A stretch of DNA of 64,000 nt, from positions 204,627 to 268,626 of the forward strand of contig JAUIHP010000006.1 in NCBI GenBank assembly GCA_030431975.1, given 5' to 3'. A model generated the notes under the pieces. It saw only the letters and a list, made by a program, of their open reading frames with translations, did not search any database and had not been told where the DNA came from. The position numbers were made by a program, and so were the translations under genes. Positions 1-9,753 of this stretch are shown piece by piece. Numbering within the stretch: the stretch's first letter is position 1; every line of letters starts with the position of its first letter. The stretch is from a bacterium. Lineage in GTDB: Bacteria > Eisenbacteria > RBG-16-71-46 > CAIMUX01.

Positions 1-1175
1 ACTATCTCGGACGCATGGCCGTCGGCCGGATTCAGTCCGGGACCGCACGGCTGGCGCAAAACCTTTCGACCGTCCATCCCGACGGCAAGGTCATACAGTC
101 CGGCAAGCCCGGGAAGATCTATCTGTTCGAAGGGCTCCAACGAGTCGAAGTCGCGGAAGCCTCGGCCGGCGACATCGTCGTCATGTCCGGCTTTCCCAAA
201 GTCGAAATCGGACACACCATTCTCGACCCCGCAGACCCCGCGCCTTTGACCGGCATCCGCGTGGAAGAGCCAACCTTGTCGATGGAGTTCCGCGTCAACG
301 ATTCTCCGTTCTCGGGAAGGACCGGCAAGTTTCTGACCAGTCGCCACCTGTTGGACCGTCTGGAAAAGGAGCTGGAGCGCAACGTCGGCCTTCGTTTGGA
401 GCGGACCGAGCAGCCGGACTCGTTCCGGGTTCTCGGACGCGGTGAACTCTCGCTTTCGATCCTGGCCGAGACGATGCGTCGGGAAGGCTATGAACTGGCT
501 CTCGGCCGCCCGGAAGTGATTTTTCATCGGGACGAAAACGGAAAGCTTTTGGAGCCGTACGAGGAATTGGTCATCGACTGCGCCGAGGAGTACTCCGGCA
601 CCGTCATCGCAGCCGTCGGCGAGCGCCGCGGCGAGCTACGGCATCTGGGCAAGCACGGCGACCGCGCGCGCATCGAGTTCTCGATTCCGTCCCGCGGCCT
701 GCTCGGCTTCCGGACCGAGTTCCTGACCCTGACCCGGGGAACAGGAATGCTCAACCACATGTTCGACGAGTACGGACCGCACAAGGGCGCGCTGCCCAGC
801 CGGAAGAAGGGCGCTTTGATCGCCAAGGAAACCGGCGACGTCACGTCCTACGCCCTGGAGCAGCTGTCCGACCGCGGGATCTTCTTCGTCAAGGCCACCG
901 ACTCGGTCTATGAAGGACAGGTCGTCGGTGAACATTGCAAGGACGACGATCTCGTCATTCAGATCTGCAAGAAGAAGCACCTGACCAACATCCGGTCGGC
1001 CACGCAGGACATCGAGGAAAAGTTGACTCCGCCGCGGGACATCACGATCGAGTCCGGGATCGAGTGGATCAATGATGATGAACTGCTCGAGGTGACGCCG
1101 GACGCGTTGCGGGTGCGGAAGCGGCTGCGGGATTACAATCAGCGGCGGGCGGCGGAGAAGCGGGCCAAGGGGTAG
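1..1175 (+). CDS. typA: TypA/BipA ribosome-associated GTPase, C-terminal part
   Basis: The window opens inside this gene; the reading frame runs from base 3 and about 390 codons are visible, against roughly 600 residues in the family, so the G domain lies off the window. The first visible residues ([13 protein letters not shown]) match the start of the domain II beta-barrel that follows the GTPase domain. After it come EF-G-like domains and the BipA-specific C-terminal domain, with the family runs [10 protein letters not shown] and NIRSAT. TypA acts on the ribosome in 50S assembly and stress adaptation. The TAG stop is at 1173-1175. The next gene is convergent and ends only 12 bp away. Identification is firm; only truncation by the window edge is notable. 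Confidence 0.96.
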   Translation, partial: YLGRMAVGRIQSGTARLAQNLSTVHPDGKVIQSGKPGKIYLFEGLQRVEVAEASAGDIVVMSGFPKVEIGHTILDPADPAPLTGIRVEEPTLSMEFRVNDSPFSGRTGKFLTSRHLLDRLEKELERNVGLRLERTEQPDSFRVLGRGELSLSILAETMRREGYELALGRPEVIFHRDENGKLLEPYEELVIDCAEEYSGTVIAAVGERRGELRHLGKHGDRARIEFSIPSRGLLGFRTEFLTLTRGTGMLNHMFDEYGPHKGALPSRKKGALIAKETGDVTSYALEQLSDRGIFFVKATDSVYEGQVVGEHCKDDDLVIQICKKKHLTNIRSATQDIEEKLTPPRDITIESGIEWINDDELLEVTPDALRVRKRLRDYNQRRAAEKRAKG

Positions 1176-1187
1176 ACTTGAAGCTCT

Positions 1188-4100
1188 CTAGGTGGGGTCC
1201 GCCGCAGCCCCCTCTGTCAGACTCTTCAATCGCTCAATTACTACTTCCGCGGGAAGATCCGTTTCTTTGAGTAGTGCTGCGTAGTTGTTTACGCAGACCA
1301 TCAAGCGCGGGTGGTTGTATCCATTCGTCTGACCGAAGGCGGCAAGGATTTGCACCGCCCGACGCATCAGCGGCTCTGCCGCAGTTGGGCGATTGGTCTC
1401 CTGAAGTAGCGCCGCCAGATTGTTTAGGTCTCGCGCAACTTCCGGATGCTCAGCTCCAAAGGACTTCTCATCGATCTCCAAGGCTCGGCGCATTAACGGC
1501 TCCGCCTCACTCATCCGGTTGGTTGCTTGGAACAGTTGAGCCAGGTTGTTCAGGTCTCGCGCGACTTCCGGATGCTCCGGTCCGTACGACGCCTCATCGA
1601 TCTCCAAGGCTCGGCGCATTAACGGCTCCGCCTCACTCATCCGGTTGGTTGCTTGGAACAGTTGAGCCAGGTTGTTCAGGTCCCGCGCGACTTCCGGATG
1701 CTTCGGTCCAAACGACGACTCGTCTATCTCCAGAGCTCGAAGCATCATCGGTTCAGCCTCGTTCAAACGTTCTGTTTCTTGAAGCAACTGAGCCAGATTG
1801 TTCAAGTCCCGCGCGACTTCCGGATGCTCCGGTCCGTAAGACGCCTCGTCGATTTCCAAGGCTCGTCGAATCAACGGCTCAGCCTCGTGTAAACGACTTG
1901 TGGCCTGGAGCAACGATGCCAGATTGCTGAGGCGCGTAGCGACTCTCGGATGGCTGGCTCCATATGACGACTCGTCGATCGCCAGACTTCGGCGCATCAA
2001 TGGTTCCGCCTCGCCTAAACGATTCGTCGCCTGAAGGAGCGTTGCTAGATTGTTGAGGCGAATCGCGACCTTTGGGTGTCCCACCCCATAGTACGATTGG
2101 TCGATCTCCAAGGCTCGACGAATCAACAACTCAGCCTCATTCAGGCGGTTCGTCTCCTGAAGTAGAGTCGCCAGGTTGCTCAGATCCCGGGCAACTTCGG
2201 GGTGGTCAGCTCCGAGTAACGACTCGTCGATCTCTAAGGCTCGTCGAATCAACGGCTCAGCCTCGTTCGCGCGATTTGTTGCCTGAAGCAGGGCCGCCAA
2301 GTTGCCGAGCGGAACAGCCACGCGGGGGTCGTTCGTTCCGTAGGATGACTCCGAGATCGCCAGGGCCCGACGCTGCAATCGCTCGGCCTCATCCAGTCGA
2401 TTCGTCGCCTGAAGCAGCTGAGCCAGATTATTGAGCTGGACGGCAATCCTAGGGTGGTCTCCCCCGTGCGACGACTCACCAGCCTCAAGTGCACGGAAAA
2501 GCAACGGCTCCGCGTCCTTGAACCGAGACTGCCGGAAGAGGGCCAGTCCTAAGGAATTCAGCGCTCTCGCGAGTTGATCTCCTGCGGACGGTTCCGTTTC
2601 TACTTCCTCCAGTACGAGGCGAAGATGTCGCTCTTCGTCCTTCCAACGGGACAGGGTTTGATAGAACTCCGCAAGACGGAATCGGACGCCGATCCGGCGA
2701 TTGCCATCCGTTGTTTCCTCAAGAGCCTGCTCGAGAAACTCGGCCTTGATCGCGGAGTAGGACCCTATGGTCAGCTCCCCACCCATCTCCTCGAGTTTCG
2801 CCGAGAACCGCTCCATGTCACCGGTTCGGTAGGCGTCCCAGGCATCTATCATCTCCTCGACGTCGGCTAGATAGTCGACGGTCGGCTCGTTCGATTGCCA
2901 GCCATCAAAGCGCTCGACGATCCATGTGCCTACCGGGTCCGGACGAATCGTTCCGACTTCCCTTACGTAGCCAACCGCCCTCTCTCCGTCGCCAGTCCGG
3001 GAGTAGTGGACTGCCAGATTCTGTTTCGCGACCGCCTTCTCATCTTCCAACCCGACTTCGGACAACAGATCGAGAGCGCTTCCTGCATTGCGATCGCCGC
3101 CTGCCTCTAAGCGCTCGCGCAGCTCTTGTCGTTTTCGGTCTCGCTCCTCGATCTCCGGGTAGAAGGTCTCGAAGAATCGCACCAGAAACGGCAAACGTCG
3201 CCGAGCACCTCTGGAAACATTCATCGCCAACCAGATGTCAAAGAAGCCTTCTCGGATTGTGTAGAGCCGCGACCGCTTGTCGGCGGGGTTTTCCCTGGAA
3301 CGAAGGTATTGGGCTTTGGTCAGCCGGCCGAGGATCGCTGAAGCCTGGGACTGGCCTAGTCTCATCCGAGCCGCGATCGCGGTCGGCGTCTTCTCTTCGC
3401 CCCTCATACCGGCGATCGTCTCGAGAATGGCGCGCTCCTGCGGCGCAAGGTCGTTCATCCGATCCTGATAGAACGGCGTCACGCGATCGAGCAGACTCTT
3501 GAACTGGCTCTGCACATCGAGCACGGAGTCGTTCGCGATCAGCTCATAGAGCATCGCCGTCAGTCGCGGGTTGCCTCCGGTCATTCGATAGAGGGCAATC
3601 AGCCGCGGGCGAAGAGTCTCGAACTGATCCAGAATGTCTTTCCGTTCGTCCCACTCCAGGTTCCGTTGGATGAGCTGCAACGTCTCTGCCTGGCTTAGGG
3701 AGTCGAGAAGCTGTGTGTCGAAGAAATCGTAGAATGGCTTCCCAACGTCGGTCACCGAATCGAAATAGAGCGGTGCGGTGGCCATCAGAAGGCATCCGTT
3801 GGGATCCATGAAGAACTTGCGCATCGCAGCAATGTCGGCCTCTGCCCGGATCTGCCGCGTGAACACTTCGTTCAGATTCTCCATCATGACGAGGATGGTT
3901 CGCTTCCGCTTTCGATTCTCCGTGCGCAGAAGCGGAACGATGGTGTCTACGATTCGGCGGTCATCCTCTTCTGTCCGCAGCGCCTTGTGGGTTTCTGCCC
4001 AAAAGGGTTCCTCGGGAAGCTCCGCCGCAAGGATCTCGCACAGTCCAAGCAGAAAGTCCGCGTACGACAGGACGCGGTTGGCCTCTTCGGGAAATCGCGC

Positions 4101-4352
4101 GATGACGTAGGACTTGGCCAGATCGTCATCATTCCTGACCTCGTCTGCGACCAGGTAGAGAAGATGGGTCTTTCCCGTCCCGCGCGGAGCAATGAACAGA
4201 TAATGATGTTTCGAGCGCTTCGACGCGTTGGCCCGAAGCGTGTCGAGGATGTCGTCGACCACCGAGGCTCGGCCGACGGTTACAAAACGACGTCGCTCTC
4301 CACTCGTCAGGTCAGCCCGAAAGAGACCAAAGTCGGGATCCTTAGTTTGCAT
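1188..4352 (-). CDS. STAND-like P-loop ATPase with winged helix and kinesin-light-chain-type TPR array
   Basis: A 1054-residue protein. An N-terminal P-loop ATPase (Walker A APRGTGKTH near residue 54, a Walker B-like strand ILVMMENL near 150) is followed by a winged-helix-like segment near residues 300-375. The C-terminal half holds about ten 42-residue TPRs of the NNLAxLLQxTNRxxEAEPLxRRALEI type plus a partial last one. This ATPase-wHTH-TPR order is typical of STAND signalling and conflict proteins, where TPRs sense a ligand; that role is inferred. The start ATG overlaps the 3' end of the upstream ATPase gene by 11 bp, so the two are very likely co-translated. Units 8 and 9 are almost identical in DNA (126 bp period), implying recent duplication. 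The Walker B acidic residue is E within MMENL rather than the usual D-E pair. Confidence 0.85.
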   Translation of the reverse strand: MQTKDPDFGLFRADLTSGERRRFVTVGRASVVDDILDTLRANASKRSKHHYLFIAPRGTGKTHLLYLVADEVRNDDDLAKSYVIARFPEEANRVLSYADFLLGLCEILAAELPEEPFWAETHKALRTEEDDRRIVDTIVPLLRTENRKRKRTILVMMENLNEVFTRQIRAEADIAAMRKFFMDPNGCLLMATAPLYFDSVTDVGKPFYDFFDTQLLDSLSQAETLQLIQRNLEWDERKDILDQFETLRPRLIALYRMTGGNPRLTAMLYELIANDSVLDVQSQFKSLLDRVTPFYQDRMNDLAPQERAILETIAGMRGEEKTPTAIAARMRLGQSQASAILGRLTKAQYLRSRENPADKRSRLYTIREGFFDIWLAMNVSRGARRRLPFLVRFFETFYPEIEERDRKRQELRERLEAGGDRNAGSALDLLSEVGLEDEKAVAKQNLAVHYSRTGDGERAVGYVREVGTIRPDPVGTWIVERFDGWQSNEPTVDYLADVEEMIDAWDAYRTGDMERFSAKLEEMGGELTIGSYSAIKAEFLEQALEETTDGNRRIGVRFRLAEFYQTLSRWKDEERHLRLVLEEVETEPSAGDQLARALNSLGLALFRQSRFKDAEPLLFRALEAGESSHGGDHPRIAVQLNNLAQLLQATNRLDEAERLQRRALAISESSYGTNDPRVAVPLGNLAALLQATNRANEAEPLIRRALEIDESLLGADHPEVARDLSNLATLLQETNRLNEAELLIRRALEIDQSYYGVGHPKVAIRLNNLATLLQATNRLGEAEPLMRRSLAIDESSYGASHPRVATRLSNLASLLQATSRLHEAEPLIRRALEIDEASYGPEHPEVARDLNNLAQLLQETERLNEAEPMMLRALEIDESSFGPKHPEVARDLNNLAQLFQATNRMSEAEPLMRRALEIDEASYGPEHPEVARDLNNLAQLFQATNRMSEAEPLMRRALEIDEKSFGAEHPEVARDLNNLAALLQETNRPTAAEPLMRRAVQILAAFGQTNGYNHPRLMVCVNNYAALLKETDLPAEVVIERLKSLTEGAAADPT

Positions 4353-5595
4353 AGAACTTCGCCCACCAAGCTTTGAGGATTCCGCTGGAAAAGTCGTACC
4401 CGCCCTCGTCGATTTCTACGACATAGAAGTCGTTCTCCAGGTGAAGCAGCAATTCGTTGAAGACCCTCTTCAGCTCGTACTCTTTCTCGTTTGACTGTTG
4501 CTGTTCCGTGACTCGAACGAACTCTGAATAAAGAGCGGCGCGACCTGCGGGACCTGACCTGCGAGAAATCATCGAGAGAAGGGCGTACGCCGCCGATCGC
4601 TGAGGCTCGGGGTAGTAGTTGCGGATCCGGGTGTAGAAGTGTTGGAACTTGTCGCGGGCTCCGCTCTCGCGAACCAGTTCGTGGATGACCTCGTCGACAT
4701 CGTCAGTCCCCAACGGGTCGACTTCTGTCTTCTGGGCAATCCGCCTCTTCCATCGCCGGTAAAGGGACTGCGTCGCCATCTGCATGAAGAGAGGGATTGG
4801 GCGACCGAGTTGCTCAGCCAAACGAGCCGGCACTTCGGCTTCGAACACGACTTCTCTACCCGCCAGCATGTCATGGACAAACTGCATTACTTCGTCGCGA
4901 GTCAGAATGGGAAGCGTCATGTCCTCGAAGTCATTGATGAGATCCACAAATCCCATTCTATCCAAGGTCCCCTTGAGATTCACGGAGCCGCCGACCAGCC
5001 AGCGAATGTTGTCCTTGGAAGGTGTCGGCGACTGCCGCTGGCTGCGCCACCAAGCGAGAAAGGTCCGCAGGAGTTCCTCGTCTTTTCGTTGGATGTTGAT
5101 GCACATGTCCGGCAACTCGTCGATGACCAGAAGGATCGATACGTCTACCTCCCGTACCTGCTGGAGGAACCGACTTCCATGTTGCCTCCAGTTCTTCTCC
5201 CAGTTCGGATCGCTGTCACGTAGTGAGAGTTTGAACTCGCCGATTCCGAAGTCCTTTACGTGAGCTAAGGGCTTCTTGAGCAGGTCCCACCCCTTGGCCA
5301 GGGTGTCCCTCACGAAATCTGGGTAGGCATCATGGAGTGCATCGAACAGGGACTGAAAGAAATCTGCGGGATGTTCGAGATCCTGAACGTTGACCGCAAT
5401 CGCCAGAGTCCCCGACCCCGGATTGGAGCAGATGTAGTTCATCACGCTGGTCTTGCCTGTCCGCCTGGGAGCCGTCAAGAGAACGTGCCTCGATAGCAGC
5501 GACTCTCGGACCTCCTCGATGAAAGCCTCTCGGAATCTAAGGTCCGCATCCTCGACGGGTGAGCCGGTATAGAATTCTGGTAACGGGCGATCCAC
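4342..5595 (-). CDS. ATPase of the archaeal/prokaryotic ATPase (AAA) type, first gene of a two-ATPase operon
   Basis: A 417-residue soluble protein with Walker A APRRTGKTS near residue 45, Walker B ILLVIDELPD near 160 and a C-terminal part resembling the winged-helix region of prokaryotic ATPase-domain proteins. The chosen start is GTG at 5595 because AGGAGG lies four bases upstream; the frame stays open for six more codons to a TTG. A promoter-like pair sits just upstream. It overlaps the following TPR-ATPase gene by 11 bp. Both partners carry P-loops but differ in sequence, so they may form a hetero-oligomer or a sensor-effector pair. No nuclease, TIR or other effector domain was recognised. 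Function is unknown; the family call is sound, the defence role is a hypothesis. Confidence 0.85.
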   Translation of the reverse strand: MDRPLPEFYTGSPVEDADLRFREAFIEEVRESLLSRHVLLTAPRRTGKTSVMNYICSNPGSGTLAIAVNVQDLEHPADFFQSLFDALHDAYPDFVRDTLAKGWDLLKKPLAHVKDFGIGEFKLSLRDSDPNWEKNWRQHGSRFLQQVREVDVSILLVIDELPDMCINIQRKDEELLRTFLAWWRSQRQSPTPSKDNIRWLVGGSVNLKGTLDRMGFVDLINDFEDMTLPILTRDEVMQFVHDMLAGREVVFEAEVPARLAEQLGRPIPLFMQMATQSLYRRWKRRIAQKTEVDPLGTDDVDEVIHELVRESGARDKFQHFYTRIRNYYPEPQRSAAYALLSMISRRSGPAGRAALYSEFVRVTEQQQSNEKEYELKRVFNELLLHLENDFYVVEIDEGGYDFSSGILKAWWAKFYAN

Positions 5596-5632
5596 AACAC
5601 CTCCTGTGCACAACGACCTTGTTGGCTACCAA

Positions 5633-5661
5633 AACATACCAACAGATTCGTTGTCCATCAA
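5633..5661 (-). promoter_or_regulatory. Sigma70-type promoter for the two-ATPase operon
   Basis: Read on the minus strand, TTGATG (5656-5661) and TATGTT (5633-5638) are separated by exactly 17 bp; each matches four of six consensus bases. Transcription would start near 5626, giving a leader of about 30 bases with AGGAGG before the GTG at 5595. Confidence 0.45.
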
Positions 5662-5910
5662 AATCGTTGGGTAATCCTCGGGGCATCGATCGAAACAATC
5701 CAACCAGACCATTAACCCACTGCTAAACAGTGATTTACGAGCACGTGGATGGAGTGGTCGCATCGATGGGTCGACCTGAGATGGTGGCGGCGAGGAACGC
5801 CTTGGAGCGGAGTAAGCCTCAAAAGCAGAGGACGAGTGCTCAGCGGGGCAAAACCCGTGGACGAAAGGGAATCGAGCAATCGCAGGGCCCAAAAGCCGGC
5901 ACCCTTGAGC

Positions 5911-5947
5911 GAGAACGAGCCGAACCTCAGTGGTCCGGCTCGTTCTC
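5911..5947 (+). terminator. 12-bp perfect hairpin followed by a T-rich run on the plus strand
   Basis: GAGAACGAGCCG (5911-5922) and CGGCTCGTTCTC (5936-5947) are perfect inverted repeats around a 13-base loop. The plus strand continues with TTTCTT, the look of an intrinsic terminator. No plus-strand gene ends here; mscL ends 73 bases away on the other strand, so the stem may instead act at the end of the mscL transcript although its minus-strand flank lacks a T run. Confidence 0.45.
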
Positions 5948-6019
5948 TTTCTTGCCGATGTCGACACTGACGGCTTTGCCCGACGGAAGGGCCTGCCGCT
6001 GTCGATCCTCGTGGTCTCT

Positions 6020-6421
6020 TTACTTCGACTTCAGCGCGTCGCGAATCTCGGTCAGAAGCACCTCTTCCTTCGACGGTGCAGGCGGCGCCGCCGGCTTCGC
6101 TTCTTCCTTCTTCTTTGCGCTGTTCATGGCCTTGACGACCATAAAGATGGCGAAGGCAATGATGATGAAGTCGATGACGTTCTGGATGAAGACGCCGTAG
6201 TTGAGGGTGACGGCCTCGATCTCTTCGGTGCCCTCTTTCAGGACCACCGCCAGATCCGAAAAGTCGACTCCGCCGAGGAGGAGGCCGATGGGCGGCATGA
6301 TCACGTCCTTGACCAACGACGAAACGATCTTTCCAAACGCACCGCCGATGACGACACCGACCGCCATGTCGACGACGTTGCCCTTCATCGCGAACTCTTT
6401 GAACTCAGACATCATACTCAT
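6020..6421 (-). CDS. mscL: Large-conductance mechanosensitive channel MscL
   Basis: A 133-residue inner-membrane protein that forms the homopentameric emergency release channel opened by membrane tension in hypo-osmotic shock. It starts with the typical short amphipathic helix ([26 protein letters not shown]), then TM1 with the glycine-rich pore lining, a periplasmic loop, TM2 ([16 protein letters not shown]) and a charged cytoplasmic helix ending [15 protein letters not shown]. Length fits the family (about 130-150). The ATG at 6419-6421 has AGAGGAG ten bases upstream. Apparently monocistronic; an mscS-type channel is divergent next door, so both osmotic valves share one intergenic region. 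Confidence 0.97.
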   Translation of the reverse strand: MSMMSEFKEFAMKGNVVDMAVGVVIGGAFGKIVSSLVKDVIMPPIGLLLGGVDFSDLAVVLKEGTEEIEAVTLNYGVFIQNVIDFIIIAFAIFMVVKAMNSAKKKEEAKPAAPPAPSKEEVLLTEIRDALKSK

Positions 6422-6667
6422 GGACTCAGCTCCTCTGAGAATCGAGCGTCATGTTGCTGCGGCACTTACGGAGCGAGATTCTAAGGTGGACGCGGACCGG
6501 CGTAAAGAAACACCGGACCGACGACCCGAGCCTGATTCCGGAGCTGTTTCCCGGAGGGGCGGCCGCGCGGGAGCCGACAAACGGCCTCCAAGCCACCTGG
6601 AGGGTTGTCACGCCCTCCACAATCTCACTACATTGACGACTGGCAGCACCCCCAAAGGAGGTCGGAC

Positions 6668-7492
6668 GTGGACTTTGACGTGGAGAAGTACATCAACGAG
6701 CTGGGGCCGGAGTTCATCAAGTACGGCATCAAGGCCGTGGGCGCCCTGCTCTTCCTCATCGTCGGTCGAATGGTGGCGGGATTCATCAAGAGTGCCGTGA
6801 TCAAGTCGATGGAGAGCCGCAAGGTCGACAAGACGGTCACGTCCTTCATCGCGAACATCGTCTACACGCTCATCCTTCTCGGCGTCATTATTGCGGCCCT
6901 GGGACTCTTCGGCGTCCAGCCCACCGCATTCGTGGCAGTTATCGGTGCTGCCGGACTTGCCGTCGGACTCGCCCTTCAGGGCTCCCTGTCCAACTTCGCT
7001 GCGGGAGTGATGCTGCTTGTCTTTCGCCCCTTCAAGGTCGGTGATTTTGTCGACGCCGGAGGCGTCTCCGGAACGGTGAAGGAGATTCAGCTCTTCAGCA
7101 CCATGCTGGACACTGGAGACAACGTCCGCATTATCATCCCAAATTCGAAGATCTACGGCGGGATCATCAAGAACTTCTCCTTCAACGATCGGCGCCGCGT
7201 CGACATCGTCTTTGGGATCGGCTACGAGTCGTCCATCGACGACGCGATCTCAACGATTTCCGAGATCGTCAATGCCGACACCCGCTTGATCCGTGAACCG
7301 GCCGAACCCTTCTACGCCGTCACGGAACTGGCCGATTCCAGCGTCAACATCGTTCTCCGAGCCTGGTGCAAGAAAGGTGACTATTGGGGAATGAAGTTCG
7401 ACCTTACGAAGAAGATCAAAGAGGCCTTCGACCAGAAGGGCATCGAGATTCCGTTCCCGCAGCGGGTCGTTCACCACAGGAACCAGGCATAA
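6668..7492 (+). CDS. Small-conductance mechanosensitive channel, MscS family
   Basis: A 274-residue channel of the minimal MscS type: three N-terminal membrane helices, the glycine/alanine-rich pore helix TM3 (VIGAAGLAVGLALQGSL), the beta domain (FRPFKVGDFVDAGG... IIIPNSKIYGG) and a C-terminal alpha/beta cage ending in EIPFPQR. It releases small solutes during osmotic downshift. The start is taken as GTG at 6668 because AAAGGAGGT ends six bases before it; the frame is open to 6605 but those extra residues look non-native. It is divergent from mscL. Confidence 0.94.
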   Translation: MDFDVEKYINELGPEFIKYGIKAVGALLFLIVGRMVAGFIKSAVIKSMESRKVDKTVTSFIANIVYTLILLGVIIAALGLFGVQPTAFVAVIGAAGLAVGLALQGSLSNFAAGVMLLVFRPFKVGDFVDAGGVSGTVKEIQLFSTMLDTGDNVRIIIPNSKIYGGIIKNFSFNDRRRVDIVFGIGYESSIDDAISTISEIVNADTRLIREPAEPFYAVTELADSSVNIVLRAWCKKGDYWGMKFDLTKKIKEAFDQKGIEIPFPQRVVHHRNQA

Positions 7493-7521
7493 CTCGGTCA
7501 CCGTTTCGCCGGGACGCGGCG

Positions 7522-9702
7522 GTGCTCGCTGCAGTCTTCGGGCTGCTCGCGATGATCGCCGCTTTCGCCGGTTGCTCCAGCGACAGCCCGCAGCCGGATG
7601 TGACGCCGCCGGCCGCCGTCGACGACCTGATGGCGACTTTGGTCACTCCCGACTCGACCGTTCTCATGTGGACGGCCACGGGCGATGACGGAGACATTGG
7701 CGCGGCCATCTCGTACCGCATCAAGACCGACTCCGCCGCCCTTACCGAAGAGAGCTGGGACTCAACTGCGGTCCTCGTGGCCCAACCGTTCGCGGGCGGG
7801 AACGCGGGGACCGTCGAGACCCTCACCCTCTACAACCTGGAAGTCGGCCGCCAGTACCTGGCGTTGCGTTCCCGTGACGAGGCCAACAACTGGTCTCCCG
7901 TTTCCAATTCGGTTCGGATCGAAGTCGGCGCGCAGGACACCATTCCGCCGGCGGCGATCGCGAATCTGGGCGTGGTCGGTGAGCCTTCGGCCTTTGATGT
8001 GACCTTGGCCTGGACGGCTCCGGGTGACGACGGCACAACCGGGCGGGCCGAGAGCTACGAGATCCGTCAACATACCGAGTCCTTCACCGAAGCAGAGTGG
8101 GACACGGTCGGGACGGTCGTGGGAACGCCACCGGCCGGGCCGCCGGGAACGCTCGAGGACTTCAACGTCGGCGGGCTGGAGCCGAAGGCGACCTACTACT
8201 TCGCGATCCGTACCTACGACGAGATCGGAAACCGATCGCCGATCTCCAATCTCGTTCCCGTGATTACGGCGGCCGAGGACGAGATCCCGCCGGCAGAAGT
8301 GACCGACCTCTCCGTGTCGCTGGACGGTCTCGACACCATCGTCGTGCAGTGGTCGGCATCGGGAGACGACGGGAGCCTGGGCTTTGCCTCGGCGTATGAC
8401 CTCCGTTACGCAAACGACCCGGAGACCTTGGACGCATGGACGGGGGCGACTCGCCTGACCACGGGCGCTCCCCGCGCCCCCGGCGATACGGAAACGTACC
8501 GGCTGGAGGATCTACCTCGTCGGACGCCGTATTTCTTCGCCGTGGAAGTGCTCGACAATGCGGGCAATCGCTCACCGAGGTCGGCCGTCGCGACGATCAG
8601 CACCTCCGACTCCGTCTGTGTCGTCCGTCCCGATGGTACCGGCGACTACCCGACCATCGGGGACGCCCTCGCCCTCGGCGGTGGCTGCGAGATTCAACTG
8701 GAGGACGGCACCTACCAAGGCGAAGGCAACGCTGTCTGGCCGGCGAGTTCCAGTCCGGCGATCTATTCCGCATCCGGACGACCCGCTGCCTGTGTCATCG
8801 ACTTTGACGGCCGCAACGTCAGCCTTCCACCGGCCGTTCGATTGAACGGGATCACCTTCGAGGACGCGGGCACGTTGGTGGCACGGGCCGCCGATTCAAC
8901 CGGCTTCGTGCTCGACGTGTCCGACTGCGTTTTCGACGGCCTGCGAATCGCCGTTTCCGCGCCTGTGGATCGGGGACCGGCCGCCACGTTCCGCAACTGC
9001 GAGTTCCGTGACTGCGTCGCAGGTCCGGTCCTCAATCTAGGTATCGTCGACCTTCAGGACTGTTCGTTCCATGACAACGCCGCGACGTTGGTCGTCGCGT
9101 ACGATCTGAACGTTCAGCGGTGTACGTTCGAGGAGAACTCGATCGGAACCGGAGCCCTTCTACGATCCTTCAACGATCTGACCGGACCGAATCGCTTTCT
9201 GGTCGAGGACTGTCGCTTCCTCGATACGCAGGGCGTCGTCCTCAGCCCGTTAAATGGTTTGCTCGAGATCCGCGGCAGCCTCTTCGCCGGCGGCAACGGG
9301 AGCTGCGTCGTTCTGGAAGGATCCGCCGCGCAGGCGCGCATCTCGGAGTCGACCTTCGTGCGCAACTTCGCGTCTTCCGGCAGCGTCGTTCGGGCCCAGA
9401 GCCCGGGAACGACCGTCGACATCGAACGTTCGATTCTGGTCGGCAACGGAGGTGGACAGTTGCTCTCGCTGAACTCGTCGCCGACCGTGTCGGTGGCCTG
9501 CACGGACATCTTCGGAAACGCGCTCGGCAACTGGATCGGCGTCCTGTCCGGGCTGGGCACGACGATGAACAACCTCGAATTGGACCCGGACTTCTGCGAT
9601 TGGACCGGCGGCGACTACGGACTGCAGAAGTCCTCGCCGTGTGCGGCCGCGCAGCAACCGGAGTGCGGCCGCATCGGAGCCTTCGACGCCGTGTGCCCGT
9701 AG
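7522..9702 (+). CDS. Lipoprotein with three fibronectin type III domains and a right-handed beta-helix
   Basis: About 726 residues, exported. A hydrophobic stretch ending AAFAGCSSD gives a lipobox. Three FN3 modules follow, each opening with a variant of DTIPPAAIANL and containing WTAxGDDGxxG, then a C-terminal parallel beta-helix beginning VRPDGTGDYPTIGDAL, a signature of pectin-lyase-like repeat proteins. It probably sits on the outer membrane or cell surface, binding or displaying carbohydrate; no catalytic residues could be assigned. The start is uncertain: GTG 7522 is the only plausible codon after the mscS stop, but arginines useful for a signal peptide lie just upstream, and the frame is open back to a TTG at 7384 inside mscS. 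No C-terminal sorting domain is visible. Confidence 0.8.
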   Translation: MLAAVFGLLAMIAAFAGCSSDSPQPDVTPPAAVDDLMATLVTPDSTVLMWTATGDDGDIGAAISYRIKTDSAALTEESWDSTAVLVAQPFAGGNAGTVETLTLYNLEVGRQYLALRSRDEANNWSPVSNSVRIEVGAQDTIPPAAIANLGVVGEPSAFDVTLAWTAPGDDGTTGRAESYEIRQHTESFTEAEWDTVGTVVGTPPAGPPGTLEDFNVGGLEPKATYYFAIRTYDEIGNRSPISNLVPVITAAEDEIPPAEVTDLSVSLDGLDTIVVQWSASGDDGSLGFASAYDLRYANDPETLDAWTGATRLTTGAPRAPGDTETYRLEDLPRRTPYFFAVEVLDNAGNRSPRSAVATISTSDSVCVVRPDGTGDYPTIGDALALGGGCEIQLEDGTYQGEGNAVWPASSSPAIYSASGRPAACVIDFDGRNVSLPPAVRLNGITFEDAGTLVARAADSTGFVLDVSDCVFDGLRIAVSAPVDRGPAATFRNCEFRDCVAGPVLNLGIVDLQDCSFHDNAATLVVAYDLNVQRCTFEENSIGTGALLRSFNDLTGPNRFLVEDCRFLDTQGVVLSPLNGLLEIRGSLFAGGNGSCVVLEGSAAQARISESTFVRNFASSGSVVRAQSPGTTVDIERSILVGNGGGQLLSLNSSPTVSVACTDIFGNALGNWIGVLSGLGTTMNNLELDPDFCDWTGGDYGLQKSSPCAAAQQPECGRIGAFDAVCP

Positions 9703-9753
9703 GGTAGGGAGGCATCGGGTGACAAGTCCCGGCCGAATCGCCACAATAGCCCT

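Larger units (their letters stand above)
5596..6019. other. Intergenic region between the ATPase operon and mscL
   Basis: About 420 bases with no convincing gene. It contains the minus-strand promoter at 5633-5661 and a strong hairpin at 5911-5947. Between them I see no tRNA-like cloverleaf or conserved RNA. Several short open frames exist but have arginine/serine-rich composition without domains or ribosome binding sites. Confidence 0.6.

Noticed and set aside
1274..1930. Long plus-strand frame across the TPR array
   Set aside because: Its repeats mirror the 126-bp units of the minus-strand gene; composition is Ser/Pro/Arg-rich and there is no ribosome binding site.
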